29,107 nucleotides of DNA, taken from assembly GCA_019308525.1 (NCBI GenBank), contig JAFDIC010000022.1, positions 1 to 29,107 of the forward strand, given 5' to 3'. The DNA is from Deltaproteobacteria bacterium. Its GTDB lineage: Bacteria > Desulfobacterota > DSM-4660 > Desulfatiglandales > HGW-15. The position numbers and the translations under genes were made by a program. This document shows, piece after piece, positions 1 through 8,775 of this stretch; within the stretch, counting starts at the first letter, position 1; the number at the start of each line of letters is the position of its first letter. The notes below the pieces were generated by a model. The model saw nothing but the letters and a program-made list of their open reading frames with translations, did not search any database and was not told the DNA's origin.

Positions 1-95
1 TCCGGGGGTGGTTATCGAAGAAAGTGTCTTGAAATTCCTTCAGGAGGGACGACCGTTCCCGTAGAAAGACCTTTCTGGGAGCACCCGAGGGTTTC

Positions 96-797
96 TTACC
101 CGGATGGCCTTGATGATATTGCAAGGCGGAAGATGGTGAACAGTATCTTGGTGCCTGCCAGGATGACGCCCCTCAGGGTACCGGATATCTTGGATTTTCC
201 AAGGCGCCTGCGGTAGTTGACGGGAACCTCCAGGATACGGAGTTGATTTTGTACGGCCTTCACCTGCATTTCCACCGTCCAACCATAGTCAGGGTCAGCC
301 ATGTTGAGCTTCATGAGGGATGGGAGGGAGAAGGCCCTGAAAGGCCCGAGGTCGGTAAAAGAAAAGCCCCAGAAGAGACGAATGAGAAGACAGGATAACC
401 AGTTCCCGAACCTGGCCTGGGGGGTCAATGCCCCCTTTTCCTTTTTCCCGAGAATTCTCGAGCCTATGACAAGGTCGGCCCTTCCCTGGATTATGGGGTC
501 AACAAGCCTGTAGATCTCTTCGGGATAGTCACTGAGATCTCCATCCAGAAAGGCCACGATATCGGCCTTCCCAAGGGAGTGGATGCCTGCAAGGCAGGCG
601 GAACCATATCCTCTCCTCGGTTCATGGACTACCCTGGCCCCACGGGATCTTGCGATCCGCACAGTATCATCACTGGAGCCATTATCAGCAACAATGATAT
701 CATCCACCCAGGATGGGAGGGATGATATCACTTTGCCGATAGACCTGGCCTCATTCAGTGCAGGGATTATGACGGATATTCTATGGGAATCCCTCAT
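96..797 (-). CDS. Family 2 glycosyltransferase, polyprenyl/dolichyl-phosphate sugar synthase-like
   Basis: A 233-residue GT-A transferase that probably moves a nucleotide-sugar residue onto a polyprenyl phosphate or a lipid-linked glycan at the inner face of the membrane. The N-terminus has the family pattern VIIPALNE, then IVADNGSSDDT near residue 40, and the metal-binding DxD region FLDGDLSD near residues 82-90. A GSRILG motif follows at about 111-116, and a hydrophobic stretch near the C-terminus (about 215-228) could anchor it to the membrane. It starts one base beyond the stop of the upstream GT-C gene, so the two are almost certainly co-transcribed and may act in succession, this enzyme making a lipid-linked donor for the GT-C protein. 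Donor and acceptor cannot be read from sequence. The 95 bases beyond its stop show no supported gene. Confidence 0.88.
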   Translation of the reverse strand: MRDSHRISVIIPALNEARSIGKVISSLPSWVDDIIVADNGSSDDTVRIARSRGARVVHEPRRGYGSACLAGIHSLGKADIVAFLDGDLSDYPEEIYRLVDPIIQGRADLVIGSRILGKKEKGALTPQARFGNWLSCLLIRLFWGFSFTDLGPFRAFSLPSLMKLNMADPDYGWTVEMQVKAVQNQLRILEVPVNYRRRLGKSKISGTLRGVILAGTKILFTIFRLAISSRPSG

Positions 798-798
798 T

Positions 799-2220
799 TC
801 AAACGAGCCCTCCGGTGGCCGCGGCAGGGCCTCTACGATGTTTGTACCACTCCAGGAGGATCATAAGCCAGACCGGCAGGTACTCGAACCAGACGATGGT
901 ATTGTCATACAGGCCTGTCAATCCTTTTGCCTCAAGATAGAAACGGAGATAATAGATTGGGAGGCAAAACGACAAGAGGAGGAGGGAAAACCGGGGCTGG
1001 ATCGCAAGGAAAGGCAACAGCCAGAGGGAGTACCATGGGAACTGGGTAGGACTCAAGAGGAATAGGGCCGCTGTAACCATCAAGAACCTGTGGTTCCAGG
1101 CCAGAGGTCCAGAGTCTTCTTTCCGGCATATCCAAAGAGACCAGCAGATAACCATGAAGAAGGCAAGAACACGCGCAACCCCTTGGGCATTCCAGGAGTC
1201 GAGCCCCGAGACGCCTATCAGCCAGTGTGACGCCCATAGAATCACCATGAAAAGGGCGTCGTTCATCTCCCAGTACTTCCTGTAAGCGGTCAATCCGGAC
1301 TCAGGGTCCAATCCAGTGAGATAGAAGGGGTAAAGGGAGAAAAGGAAGAGGACCGCAAAAACCAGGGCCGCAGGAGCAAGTTGCTTGATATTCCGGATCA
1401 ATGGACGTAAGACGATGATTATGAGGATAGCAGGCCAAAACTTGGTGCCCGCAGCAAGGCCCACGAAAGCAGAGGCCGGAACGTATCTCCCTTTCATCGA
1501 AAATATCAGCACCCCCAGGAGAAAGGGCATCATGATTACTTCCATGTGCCCGGAATTGTATATCTCCTTGATGAGAAGAGGGTTCCACCAGTAGATGGCG
1601 AGATGGTGCAGCGGCAGGTTATTTCTCCTCAGGATAGAAAAAAGGAGATAGAGTGTGATCAGGTCTGCGACAAAAAGGATGAATCGCCAGGAGTTCAAGC
1701 TCCAGGGCCTGATCAGGTGGGCGAGGGCGAAGGCGATCTGGTCAACAGGCGGATAGATCGTCCTGAGCCATGGATGGTTGATCCTTTCAATTACAGGATC
1801 GGACTCTCGGGCCAATTGCCTTAGCTCGTAAGGAATCGAGTTCTTTTCTCCGTCCAGTATATCTCGAGGCGAGTATCGATATGGATTGAAGCCCTTTGCC
1901 AGCACTGCACCGTCCCACAGGTACCTGTAATGGTCATCTTCAAGCATGGGAGGGGAGTTGAACATGGACAGACGCAAAAAGATACCGACAGCAATAATCC
2001 AGATGATCAGTATCTTGCGGGAAGGCGTTGTTCTCAGCAGCGCAAGGGCGAGGAGATACAGGGCGCCTGCTCCCATCAATAGCAAGACCATAGGAATGAT
2101 CGGCTTTTCTATGTCGGCAATGCCGTAATCGAACTCCGGAGATATTCGGGAGAGATAGAGGAACATGAAGCACAGGCCAAGCCCTGAAATACCCCAGATA
2201 TGTCTGTAGGACAGAGACAT
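799..2220 (-). CDS. Multi-pass GT-C glycosyltransferase (GT87/mannosyltransferase-like)
   Basis: A 473-residue integral membrane protein with about ten hydrophobic segments. After the second or third segment it carries the GT-C hallmark LEDDHYRYLWDG followed by GFNPYRYSP (about residues 94-120). This acidic, periplasm-facing loop is typical of polyprenyl-phosphate-dependent mannosyl/hexosyltransferases (GT87, DUF2029 and PIG-M-like proteins). The rest is hydrophobic helices ending in a basic tail. It is followed immediately by the GT2 gene and diverges from the sulfotransferase-like gene on the other strand. It probably glycosylates an envelope polymer or protein with lipid-linked sugar. The family assignment is firm; the actual sugar and acceptor are unknown. 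Confidence 0.85.
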   Translation of the reverse strand: MSLSYRHIWGISGLGLCFMFLYLSRISPEFDYGIADIEKPIIPMVLLLMGAGALYLLALALLRTTPSRKILIIWIIAVGIFLRLSMFNSPPMLEDDHYRYLWDGAVLAKGFNPYRYSPRDILDGEKNSIPYELRQLARESDPVIERINHPWLRTIYPPVDQIAFALAHLIRPWSLNSWRFILFVADLITLYLLFSILRRNNLPLHHLAIYWWNPLLIKEIYNSGHMEVIMMPFLLGVLIFSMKGRYVPASAFVGLAAGTKFWPAILIIIVLRPLIRNIKQLAPAALVFAVLFLFSLYPFYLTGLDPESGLTAYRKYWEMNDALFMVILWASHWLIGVSGLDSWNAQGVARVLAFFMVICWSLWICRKEDSGPLAWNHRFLMVTAALFLLSPTQFPWYSLWLLPFLAIQPRFSLLLLSFCLPIYYLRFYLEAKGLTGLYDNTIVWFEYLPVWLMILLEWYKHRRGPAAATGGLV

Positions 2221-2250
2221 TTGACACTCGATTCAATATGAAACTATCAT
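2221..2250 (+). promoter_or_regulatory. Sigma-70-type promoter for the sulfotransferase/TTT operon
   Basis: TTGACA at 2221-2226 is a perfect -35 box. An 18-base spacer separates it from TATCAT at 2245-2250, a 5/6 match to the -10 consensus. It lies just upstream of the divergent GT-C start and about 195 bases before the sulfotransferase start, giving a long leader. That leader contains a hairpin (GCCCGA at 2344-2349 with TCGGGC at 2356-2361, loop TTTTTC) of unknown role. Confidence 0.6.
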
Positions 2251-2444
2251 AGGACAAGGAGTAAACACAAGCGTCAGAAAAAAATCTGCCTCGGGGCCAG
2301 AGGTCCTTGACGTTTTTCGCAACCTGGGATATTAACAATGCGGGCCCGATTTTTCTCGGGCAATAATTCAGAGTGGTGCCTTGCAGTGGGAGACATGGTC
2401 TCCCCGGCGCCGTTGATCTTGAGATGAAGAAAGGAGAAAAAGAA

Positions 2445-3647
2445 ATGGCATGGCCCTATAAGTATGAATCCGGAGTTGCTCATTACGATAGAGAGAAGGC
2501 CTTCAGAGGCTATACCTTGTTTACGCCTATGCCGGGCAGGTTCGCCCCAAAACCCAACCTGGTCACAGGCAAGGTATTCTTGATGGACATGGAAGGACAA
2601 ATCGTTCATTCCTGGACGACGCCTTACCCCCCTTTCTACGCTCGACTCATGCCCGACGGCCACCTCGTGGCTGTTTTCAGGTGTTCCAGGGAACACCCCA
2701 AAAGACCCGGGTTTGATGAATACCATATGGGGGGAGCTACGGGCCTACTAATGGAGTTTGACTGGGAAGGGCAGAGCCTCTTTGAGCACTTTGATCCCAA
2801 TATGCACCATGATTTCAGGAAGTTGAACAACGGGAATTACGTGTATGTAGGATGGGAAGTTGTTCCTCCGGAACTGGCAGCGAGGGTGCGAGGAGGGCAA
2901 AAGGGTACGGAGCACAGGGATGGAACCATGTTTTGTGATTACTTCCGGGAAATAGACTCTTCAGGGAAAACCCAATGGGAGTGGCGCGGAATAGAGCACT
3001 TTGACCCGGATATTGATATCATAGGGGCCATTCATCCCAGGGAGGAATGGACCCATATAAACACCATCGACGTAATGCCCAATGGCAATATCCTTTCCTG
3101 TAGTCGTCACACGGACGGGGCCTTCATCATTGACAGGGATTCCGGGGAAATTGTCTGGCGCTGGGGCAACATGGCTTATCTGGACGAGGAAACAGGGCAA
3201 GTGGAACATCGTGATATCAGGGATGAGAAGACCATGGGCGGTCCCCATGATGCGCACCTGATCGCCCCGGGCCTGCCCGGAGAGGGCAACATGCTGATCT
3301 ACGATAATTCCATGTACAGGTACATTTCTCGGGCCGTGGAAGTGGATATCAAGACGGGTGATGTAGTATGGCAGAGTGAGCCGCATTTCGGGATCGAAGG
3401 GTACGTAAAGGGACGCGTCCATTTCTCCCCTTTTATCAGTGGAGCGGATCGTCTCCCCAATGGGAACACGTTGATATGTTCCGGGGGGAATGGTGTTGTT
3501 TTTGAAGTCACAAGAGACAAGGAAATTGTCTGGCACTGGGTGCGACCCGAGCCAAGCCTGGATGGTGAGGTCCATTGGGGAATATTTCGGGCCCACCGCT
3601 ACCCGCCGGATTATTGCCCACAGTTCAAGGAATTGCCGCCTGCTTAG
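2445..3647 (+). CDS. Arylsulfotransferase (ASST)-like beta-propeller protein
   Basis: A 400-residue protein of the arylsulfotransferase (ASST) superfamily, enzymes that move sulfate from one phenol to another without PAPS. Repeated blade motifs are visible: GKVFLMDMEGQIVHSW, a LMPDGHLVAV turn, LNNGNYVYVGW, INTIDVMPNGNILSCSRH, FIIDRDSGEIVWRWG, PHDAHLI, RLPNGNTLICSGG and VFEVTRDKEIVWHW. Together these form a six-bladed propeller with conserved His residues in WTHIN, SRH and PHDAH. The ATG at 2445 is chosen because AAGGAG lies 8 bases upstream; an upstream in-frame extension has no such site. Unlike periplasmic AssT, no signal peptide is visible, so it is probably cytoplasmic. It leads an operon with a TTT transporter and an aminotransferase. 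True sulfotransferase activity is unproven; many such homologues are of unknown function. Confidence 0.8.
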   Translation: MAWPYKYESGVAHYDREKAFRGYTLFTPMPGRFAPKPNLVTGKVFLMDMEGQIVHSWTTPYPPFYARLMPDGHLVAVFRCSREHPKRPGFDEYHMGGATGLLMEFDWEGQSLFEHFDPNMHHDFRKLNNGNYVYVGWEVVPPELAARVRGGQKGTEHRDGTMFCDYFREIDSSGKTQWEWRGIEHFDPDIDIIGAIHPREEWTHINTIDVMPNGNILSCSRHTDGAFIIDRDSGEIVWRWGNMAYLDEETGQVEHRDIRDEKTMGGPHDAHLIAPGLPGEGNMLIYDNSMYRYISRAVEVDIKTGDVVWQSEPHFGIEGYVKGRVHFSPFISGADRLPNGNTLICSGGNGVVFEVTRDKEIVWHWVRPEPSLDGEVHWGIFRAHRYPPDYCPQFKELPPA

Positions 3648-3796
3648 GGCAAAGAGGAAGAAGGGGCGGGCACGATTGATGAATTCCGCCCCGAGAGCCC
3701 AATCCAGGGGCTTCAAGGGGTCGTTTGGTAGATTGGCTTGACATAAGTGGTTGTTTCACAATACTAAGACATAAACGCAGGAAAGGAGGGAATAGT

Positions 3797-4762
3797 ATGA
3801 AAAAGTTAGTCAGGGTTATGCTTTTGGTGTTGCTCGCCGGGTTGGTACTGGCTGGAACCGTGAATCAGGCGGTGGCAAAATGGCCTACAAAGCCGATCAT
3901 CATTACCATTCCATGGCCTCCAACAAATGACTCTTCGACAATCATATCCAACAAGATGACTCCCTACCTGTCAAAGGAGCTTGGCGTTCCGGTCAAGGTC
4001 ATCAACAAGGCAGGAGGTCGTGGAATAATAGGAACCAATTTTGTAGCCCAAAGCAAGCCAGACGGTCATACGCTTGCCCTTTCATCTATCGGTCCCATGC
4101 TTACCCAGCCGATTCGCGGTGTCACTCCCTACAAGATAGAGGATTTTGAGGTTATCAGCCTGGTGTGGGCGTCTTCCTTTCTCTTGGCGGCCAGGGGTGA
4201 CGCACCTTACGACAATCTCAAAGAACTGGCCGAGTATGCAAAGACGCATGAAGTGAAGCTGGGACACTGGGGATTGGGTACGGTCCCCACTCTCATTGCC
4301 ATGAACATAGCAATAAATGGCGGTTTCCAGTGGAAGGAAACCGCCTTTGGCGACCTAAGTGCGCTGCTGCTCACCTCGGGAGATATGGATGTCATCACGG
4401 TGAGTATTCCCTATGTGGCCGATTACGTGAAGACGGGTCAGGTCAAGATCCTTGCAGTTATGAGCCCTGTGCGATATGATTTTTGCCCGGAAGTTCCAAC
4501 TGTTTCTGAGCAGGGCTTCGGGAAAGACTACATGGTGTGGTTCGGCCTCTTTGCCCCGAGAGGCACTCCCAAGGAGGTTCGCGACAGGATTGAAACCGCC
4601 TGGTTCAATGCCGTGGAGCAGCCTGAAGTCAAAAAAGCCATCAAGAATACGGGTGTAATTCTTCTCAACATGAGGAGCGAGCAGGCGAAAAAACAGATTG
4701 CGGCCGAACGGGAATATTTCACCAAAGTCATGACAGAGTTGAATTTGATCAAGAAGAAGTAG
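3797..4762 (+). CDS. TctC-family solute-binding protein of a tripartite tricarboxylate transporter
   Basis: A 321-residue periplasmic binding protein that captures a small carboxylate-type ligand for the TctA/TctB membrane pair. The start at ATG 3797 follows GGAGGG. It opens with a classical Sec signal peptide, a basic MKKLVR region followed by a Leu/Val-rich core and probable cleavage after AVA near residue 24. The mature protein begins KWPTKPIIITIPWPP, the TctC (Bug family) start. GRGIIGTNFVAQSKPDGHTLAL is the expected ligand-loop region, and a C-terminal EVRDRIETAWFNAVEQPEVKKAI helix fits the family. In Bug proteins the ligand's carboxyl group is usually held by waters and loop backbones, so the substrate (citrate, other dicarboxylates, aromatic acids, amino acids) cannot be predicted. 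It lies in one operon with tctB and tctA. Confidence 0.9.
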   Translation: MKKLVRVMLLVLLAGLVLAGTVNQAVAKWPTKPIIITIPWPPTNDSSTIISNKMTPYLSKELGVPVKVINKAGGRGIIGTNFVAQSKPDGHTLALSSIGPMLTQPIRGVTPYKIEDFEVISLVWASSFLLAARGDAPYDNLKELAEYAKTHEVKLGHWGLGTVPTLIAMNIAINGGFQWKETAFGDLSALLLTSGDMDVITVSIPYVADYVKTGQVKILAVMSPVRYDFCPEVPTVSEQGFGKDYMVWFGLFAPRGTPKEVRDRIETAWFNAVEQPEVKKAIKNTGVILLNMRSEQAKKQIAAEREYFTKVMTELNLIKKK

Positions 4763-4789
4763 TGGGTGCCCTTGTCATCTTAAGACTAG

Positions 4790-5377
4790 ATGATGCCCGA
4801 AGGGATGCTCTGCGTCATCGAGGGCATTCCCCCCGGGCATCCTTGTTTTGGGTCCTTTCACATGCCGGGAGACGAGAAAGATAGCTCAACTGGTTCAAGA
4901 AGCAGGTTCCATGACCTCTTTTCCACGGTACTGGGGGCCTTTGCTGCGGCCCTATTGCTCACCCTGAGGATCCAGATCGATACGACCGCTGTACCGTATC
5001 CCTTTTACAAGGGCCCAAAGATATTTCCCCTGATGATACTGTCCCTCATGGTTGCCTCCTCGATTCCTCCGCTCCTGCGCCTCATCAGGCCCGCGCCGGA
5101 TTCAGAGTGGTATTTGGACGGACGCGGCTGGCCCCGGCGGCCTGCTGGTACGGTAGTTTTGCTCATAGTGTTTTTTTTGGCCGGTATTTCATACATCGGG
5201 CTTGAAGCGTCAGTACTGCTCTTCCTGGTCTCTGCCTATTACTTGCTGGGTTACAGGGATCTAAAGATAAATCTTCTCATCCCCATAACATATACGCTGG
5301 TCATAGTGGCCATCTTCAAATACCTTCTTCACATCTGGTTCCCTGAGCCTTTGATCTTCAGCCTGTTTGGAGGATAG
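4790..5377 (+). CDS. TctB-family small membrane subunit of the TTT transporter
   Basis: A 195-codon reading frame for the small four-helix subunit (DUF1468 type) that pairs with TctA. Hydrophobic segments occur at LFSTVLGAFAAALLLTL, FPLMILSLMVASSIPPLL, AGTVVLLIVFFLAGISYI and a final LLIPITYTLVIVAIFKYLL. The start is uncertain: neither ATG 4790 nor the in-frame ATG 4862 has a clear ribosome binding site. Starting at 4862 would give 171 residues, closer to the usual TctB length. Its 3' end contains GGAGGA just before the TAG, which is the ribosome binding site of tctA, so the two genes are translationally linked. Sequence conservation is low in this family; the order tctC-tctB-tctA supports the call. 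Confidence 0.82.
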   Translation: MMPEGMLCVIEGIPPGHPCFGSFHMPGDEKDSSTGSRSRFHDLFSTVLGAFAAALLLTLRIQIDTTAVPYPFYKGPKIFPLMILSLMVASSIPPLLRLIRPAPDSEWYLDGRGWPRRPAGTVVLLIVFFLAGISYIGLEASVLLFLVSAYYLLGYRDLKINLLIPITYTLVIVAIFKYLLHIWFPEPLIFSLFGG

Positions 5378-5381
5378 CACC

Positions 5382-6872
5382 GTGTGGGAGACGATTGGCG
5401 CAGGCCTTGCCAACACATTCACGATAAGCAATATGGCTGCACTGACATTCGGCGGGATTATGGGTATAGTTGTGGGGATAGTCCCGGGAATAGGTCCAAT
5501 GGTGGGGATGGTCATTTTGTTGCCCTTTACCTACTCGTTGCCACCGGATATTGCCCTGTCAATGCTCCTGGGGGTCTTTTGCGGTGGATACTTCGGAGGA
5601 GGTGTCCCAGCGGTGTTGCTGCGCACACCAGGTGTGCCTTCCTCAATGATCACGTCCCTGGACGGCTATCCCCTCACGCAAAAGGGAGATGCACAACTGG
5701 GCCTGTCTGCGGCTATAGTGGGTTCCTTTTCAGGGGGGATAATAAGTGTATTCATGCTTATGATAATGGCACCGGCCCTGGCCAGGGTGGCCGCGAGTTT
5801 CAGTTCTCCCGAGTACTTCATGGTAGCGGTTTTCGGCCTCGTGGTCGTAATTATGATGAACAGGAGGCAGCTTGCCCAGGGGATACTCTTAACATCCCTG
5901 GGCCTCTGGTTCAGTACCGTGGGCATTGATCCCGGGACCCTTGTGCCGAGGTTCGACTTCGGGACCACCCAAATGCAGAACGGCCTCAACGTGGCACCCA
6001 TGTGTCTGGGATTCTTTGGTATTGGGCAATCATTGCTTCTCCTTGAGAGGAAGATAATGGAAACCGATACTCTTAATCTCACCAGGAGCACCCTGGATTT
6101 CAGCAAGATCATCCAGGCCTTCAGGTACAGGGTGACGATAGTAAAGTCAGGGGTGATTGGTACTCTCGTTGGCTTGATTCCAGGCACAGGGTCTATTACC
6201 GCCTCATTTTTTGCCTATACGGAAGCACAAAGATCTTCAAAGAATCCGGAAAGTTTCGGCAAGGGGAACCCTGAAGGGTGTATTGCATCAGAGGCGGGTA
6301 ACAATGCGGTGCCCGCGGGGGCCATGATCCCCCTCTTGACCCTCGGCATCCCCGGTGAAGCGCTGGCAGCTCTTCTCCTGGGGATTTTTACGGCAAATGG
6401 TATTTATCCCGGGCCCCTCTTGCTGGTTAAGGAGCCTGTTCTTATCTATACTATCTATTTTAGTATGCTGATGATCAACATCGTGGCCTTTGTCCTTCTC
6501 GCACTGTTCTTGCGGCCCTTTGCGACCATAGTGAGGATACCCAACACCATACTCGCCGTGAGCGTAATGGTCATATCCCTTCTGGGCATCTATTCCATGA
6601 ATCTACAGGTGTTTGAAATGGGGGTCGCAATATTCATGGGAGTCCTGGGGTACATAATGCTCCGCCTGGAGTGGCCTCTCGTCCCCTGGGTCCTGGGTTT
6701 CGTGCTCGGACCCATTATCGAGGAGAGAATGCGGGAGTCCCTGAGTATGTCTGAAGGCAGTCCCATCATTTTTGTGTCCAGGCCCATCTCCTTGGGCTTT
6801 GTCATGGCGTGTCTTCTGGTCGTCCTGATACCTATCATCCTTGATATCAAGAAAGGGAGGGCAAAGTATTGA
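5382..6872 (+). CDS. TctA-family large membrane subunit of the TTT transporter
   Basis: A 496-residue permease with about twelve hydrophobic segments that carries the ligand across the membrane using an ion gradient. Family signatures are plain: the N-terminal GIMGIVVGIVPGIGPMVGM, GGYFGGGVPAVLLRTPGVPSS, GTLVGLIPGTGSI, and EAGNNAVPAGAMIPLLTLGIPGEALAALLLG in the second half. The P-G-x-G-P/S loops repeat in the two inverted halves, as expected. The start is put at GTG 5382 because GGAGGA (5369-5374) sits 7 bases upstream; a TTG at 5367 would overlap tctB but lacks such a site. Its TGA overlaps the ATG of the aminotransferase gene, so transport and aminotransferase are co-translated. The length is typical. 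Confidence 0.93.
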   Translation: MWETIGAGLANTFTISNMAALTFGGIMGIVVGIVPGIGPMVGMVILLPFTYSLPPDIALSMLLGVFCGGYFGGGVPAVLLRTPGVPSSMITSLDGYPLTQKGDAQLGLSAAIVGSFSGGIISVFMLMIMAPALARVAASFSSPEYFMVAVFGLVVVIMMNRRQLAQGILLTSLGLWFSTVGIDPGTLVPRFDFGTTQMQNGLNVAPMCLGFFGIGQSLLLLERKIMETDTLNLTRSTLDFSKIIQAFRYRVTIVKSGVIGTLVGLIPGTGSITASFFAYTEAQRSSKNPESFGKGNPEGCIASEAGNNAVPAGAMIPLLTLGIPGEALAALLLGIFTANGIYPGPLLLVKEPVLIYTIYFSMLMINIVAFVLLALFLRPFATIVRIPNTILAVSVMVISLLGIYSMNLQVFEMGVAIFMGVLGYIMLRLEWPLVPWVLGFVLGPIIEERMRESLSMSEGSPIIFVSRPISLGFVMACLLVVLIPIILDIKKGRAKY

Positions 6873-8224
6873 TGGACAAGCAAGTTGACAGTATTGAGCA
6901 AAACCAATCGAAACTCCTGCTTGAACGGGCGAGCAATGTGATGCCCGGGCCCCAAAGCAACCTCAGGGCCCCGGTGGGGGTAATTCCGCTTTTCGCTGTC
7001 AAGGGGGAGGGCGCGCACATCTGGGACGTGGATGGCAACGAGTACATCGACTTCATGTGCGGTGCCGGATCAGGGTTGCTGGGATACAGGAATATTGAAT
7101 ACATAGAGACACTGAAGGAGCAACTGGACACCCTTTATTACCTGGTTTCCGGGGCCGCTCAGACGCCCCTGGAGGTAGAGGTGGCGGAGAGGTTCGTGCA
7201 ATATGTACCATGTGCGGAAAAAATTCGGTTTTGCGTGACAGGGACGGAGGCGGTTCAGTTGGCCATAAGACTTGCAAGGGCATACACCAGGAGGCCCTAT
7301 TTTATCAGGTTCGAAGGACATTACCACGGGTGGCTTGACAATGTCCTGGGCGGAGTTTCGGAAACCGGGAGCAAAGACAGGCCTTTTGCCGTTGAGAGCG
7401 AGGAGGATCCCCTGTACACAGAGGGTAGGGCTCCGGGGGCCTTCAAGGAATCCTTCAAGCTACCATGGAATGATGTGAGGGTCCTGGAAGAGATCCTGAG
7501 GGAATACGGAGAAGAGGTGGCGATGATACACATGGAGCCCGTCATGTGTAATGGGGGGTGTTGTCCCCCGAGGCCTGGCTACCTGGAAAAGGTGAGGGAG
7601 CTTTGTACAAGATACGGAATAGTGCTGAGTTTTGATGAGGTGATAACTGGCTTCAGGATAGGGCTGTCAGGCGCGCAGGGACTGTTCGGCGTTACACCCG
7701 ACATAGCCACATTTGGAAAGGGGCTCGCCGCTGGCTTCCCTATCGGCGTGGTGGCGGGAAAACGTGAATTGATGGACCTGCTTCTCGAGCGGCGAGTCAT
7801 CAGTGCCGGGACCTTCAACGGCTACCCCATGGGAGTTGCAGCATCCCTGGCGACCTTGAGGGTCCTCGAGAGGGATGAAGGGGCCTTCTACCGGAAGATC
7901 GATGAGCTTCAGGGAGCCCTGATGGATGGTCTCAAGGAGCTGTGCAACAGGCATGGTATACCTTCACTCATACAGGGTCCAAGAGGTGTCTTCTGCCTTC
8001 ATTTCACGGACAAGGAGTCCGCATACAGCATAAGGGACCTCCGGGATGCGGACGTGGACCTCCAGAACAGGTTTCGCATGCTCATGGCTCAGGAGGGCGT
8101 GCTCATCATGTGGGGCGGCAGGTGGTACCTGTCAGGCGGGCACAGGAAAGAAGATATTGACAATGCCCTGGAAGCTGCGGACAGGGTGCTGGGGCGCTTG
8201 AAGGGCCCATCACCGCAGCAATGA
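6872..8224 (+). CDS. Class III PLP aminotransferase, glutamate-1-semialdehyde aminomutase-like
   Basis: A 450-residue PLP enzyme of fold type I, resembling HemL but carried in a transport operon, so more likely a catabolic transaminase or aminomutase than the tetrapyrrole enzyme. Visible landmarks: LLERASNVMPGPQSNLR at the N-terminus, VDGNEYIDFMCGAGSGLLG, the cofactor phosphate motif FCVTGTEAVQLAIRLAR, FEGHYHGW, EPVMCNGGCCPP, the PLP-binding Asp in SFDEVITGFR, and the Schiff-base Lys in TFGKGLAAGFPIG (about residue 283). The end includes MLMAQEGVLIMWGGRWYLSGGH. GGGAGG at 6855-6860 serves either ATG 6872 or a TTG three bases earlier. Substrate is unknown; it presumably acts on the amine or amino acid imported by TctABC. 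The gene end overlaps the tail of the converging gltA pseudogene. Confidence 0.88.
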   Translation: MDKQVDSIEQNQSKLLLERASNVMPGPQSNLRAPVGVIPLFAVKGEGAHIWDVDGNEYIDFMCGAGSGLLGYRNIEYIETLKEQLDTLYYLVSGAAQTPLEVEVAERFVQYVPCAEKIRFCVTGTEAVQLAIRLARAYTRRPYFIRFEGHYHGWLDNVLGGVSETGSKDRPFAVESEEDPLYTEGRAPGAFKESFKLPWNDVRVLEEILREYGEEVAMIHMEPVMCNGGCCPPRPGYLEKVRELCTRYGIVLSFDEVITGFRIGLSGAQGLFGVTPDIATFGKGLAAGFPIGVVAGKRELMDLLLERRVISAGTFNGYPMGVAASLATLRVLERDEGAFYRKIDELQGALMDGLKELCNRHGIPSLIQGPRGVFCLHFTDKESAYSIRDLRDADVDLQNRFRMLMAQEGVLIMWGGRWYLSGGHRKEDIDNALEAADRVLGRLKGPSPQQ

Positions 8225-8759
8225 CAGGACGCGGACGCGGGCTGCTTCAGTTGACAACCGGTACCAGCGTTTCTTTCCCCTTTTCTCGCCAAGGCGGAAG
8301 GCCATGGACTTGAGGTACTTGGCCCTGGCTCCATGGTCTTGTAGACGGCAACGAGGCACGGCAGACGGGCTATCAGTCCCATGGCGGTCCTGACGTTTGC
8401 CGCCCTTGAGTCATCTTCGAGATCTGGGTCGTCCATGGCAAGAAGGGGTATTGAGGCTTGAAGCACGTCCATAGGCTTTGATTCTGCGGGCAAGGATCTG
8501 TAGATTCATACATGTAGCCGGGGATGTGTCTGAGATCCCTGATGACTGCTTGGAATTCCTCCAGCTCACCATCCCTGGGTAGGTGCCCGTTCAAGATGAG
8601 GAATGCCACTTCCATGAAGGAAGGCTTCTCGGCAAGTTCTTCGATTCTGTAACCCCGGTATATGAGGACGCCCTTCTCTCCGTCAATGAAACTGATCTTT
8701 GCATCCGCTACAGTCACTCCCCTTAGCCCGGTGTTCTTTACGTTCGCCACTTCGGTCAT
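8210..8759 (-). pseudogene. gltA: Citrate synthase remnant with two frameshifts, internal deletion and lost C-terminus
   Basis: The 5' part reads as a normal citrate synthase N-terminus (GLRGVTVADAKISFIDGEKG, LIYRGYRIEELAE, ELEEFQAVIRDLRHIP), starting at ATG 8759 behind GGAGGAG. Near 8490 the frame breaks. A second frame continues with SKPMDVLQASIPLLAMDDP and ARLPCLVAVYK, which belong to the same domain. There VYKTMEP, which resembles the much later FGHRVYKT-DPRAKYL segment, is joined directly, and a third frame gives AKYLKSMAFRLGEKRGKKRW. The catalytic histidine and most of the large and small domains are therefore deleted. The reading ends at TGA 8210-8212 inside the neighbouring gene, short of the normal C-terminus. 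About 180 of some 370-430 residues remain. It sits 16 bases after aconitase, so this was once an acn-gltA operon. Confidence 0.8.
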
Positions 8760-8775
8760 TTTCTCCTCCAGTCAC

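Noticed and set aside
1..95. Possible start of another glycan gene beyond the GT2 gene
   Set aside because: No start codon with a ribosome binding site on the minus strand, only a short AGAAAG/CTTTCT hairpin.
6869..8224. Calling the class III aminotransferase HemL (glutamate-1-semialdehyde aminomutase of heme synthesis)
   Set aside because: Its place inside a TTT transport operon and differences in the substrate-loop motifs make a catabolic role more likely.
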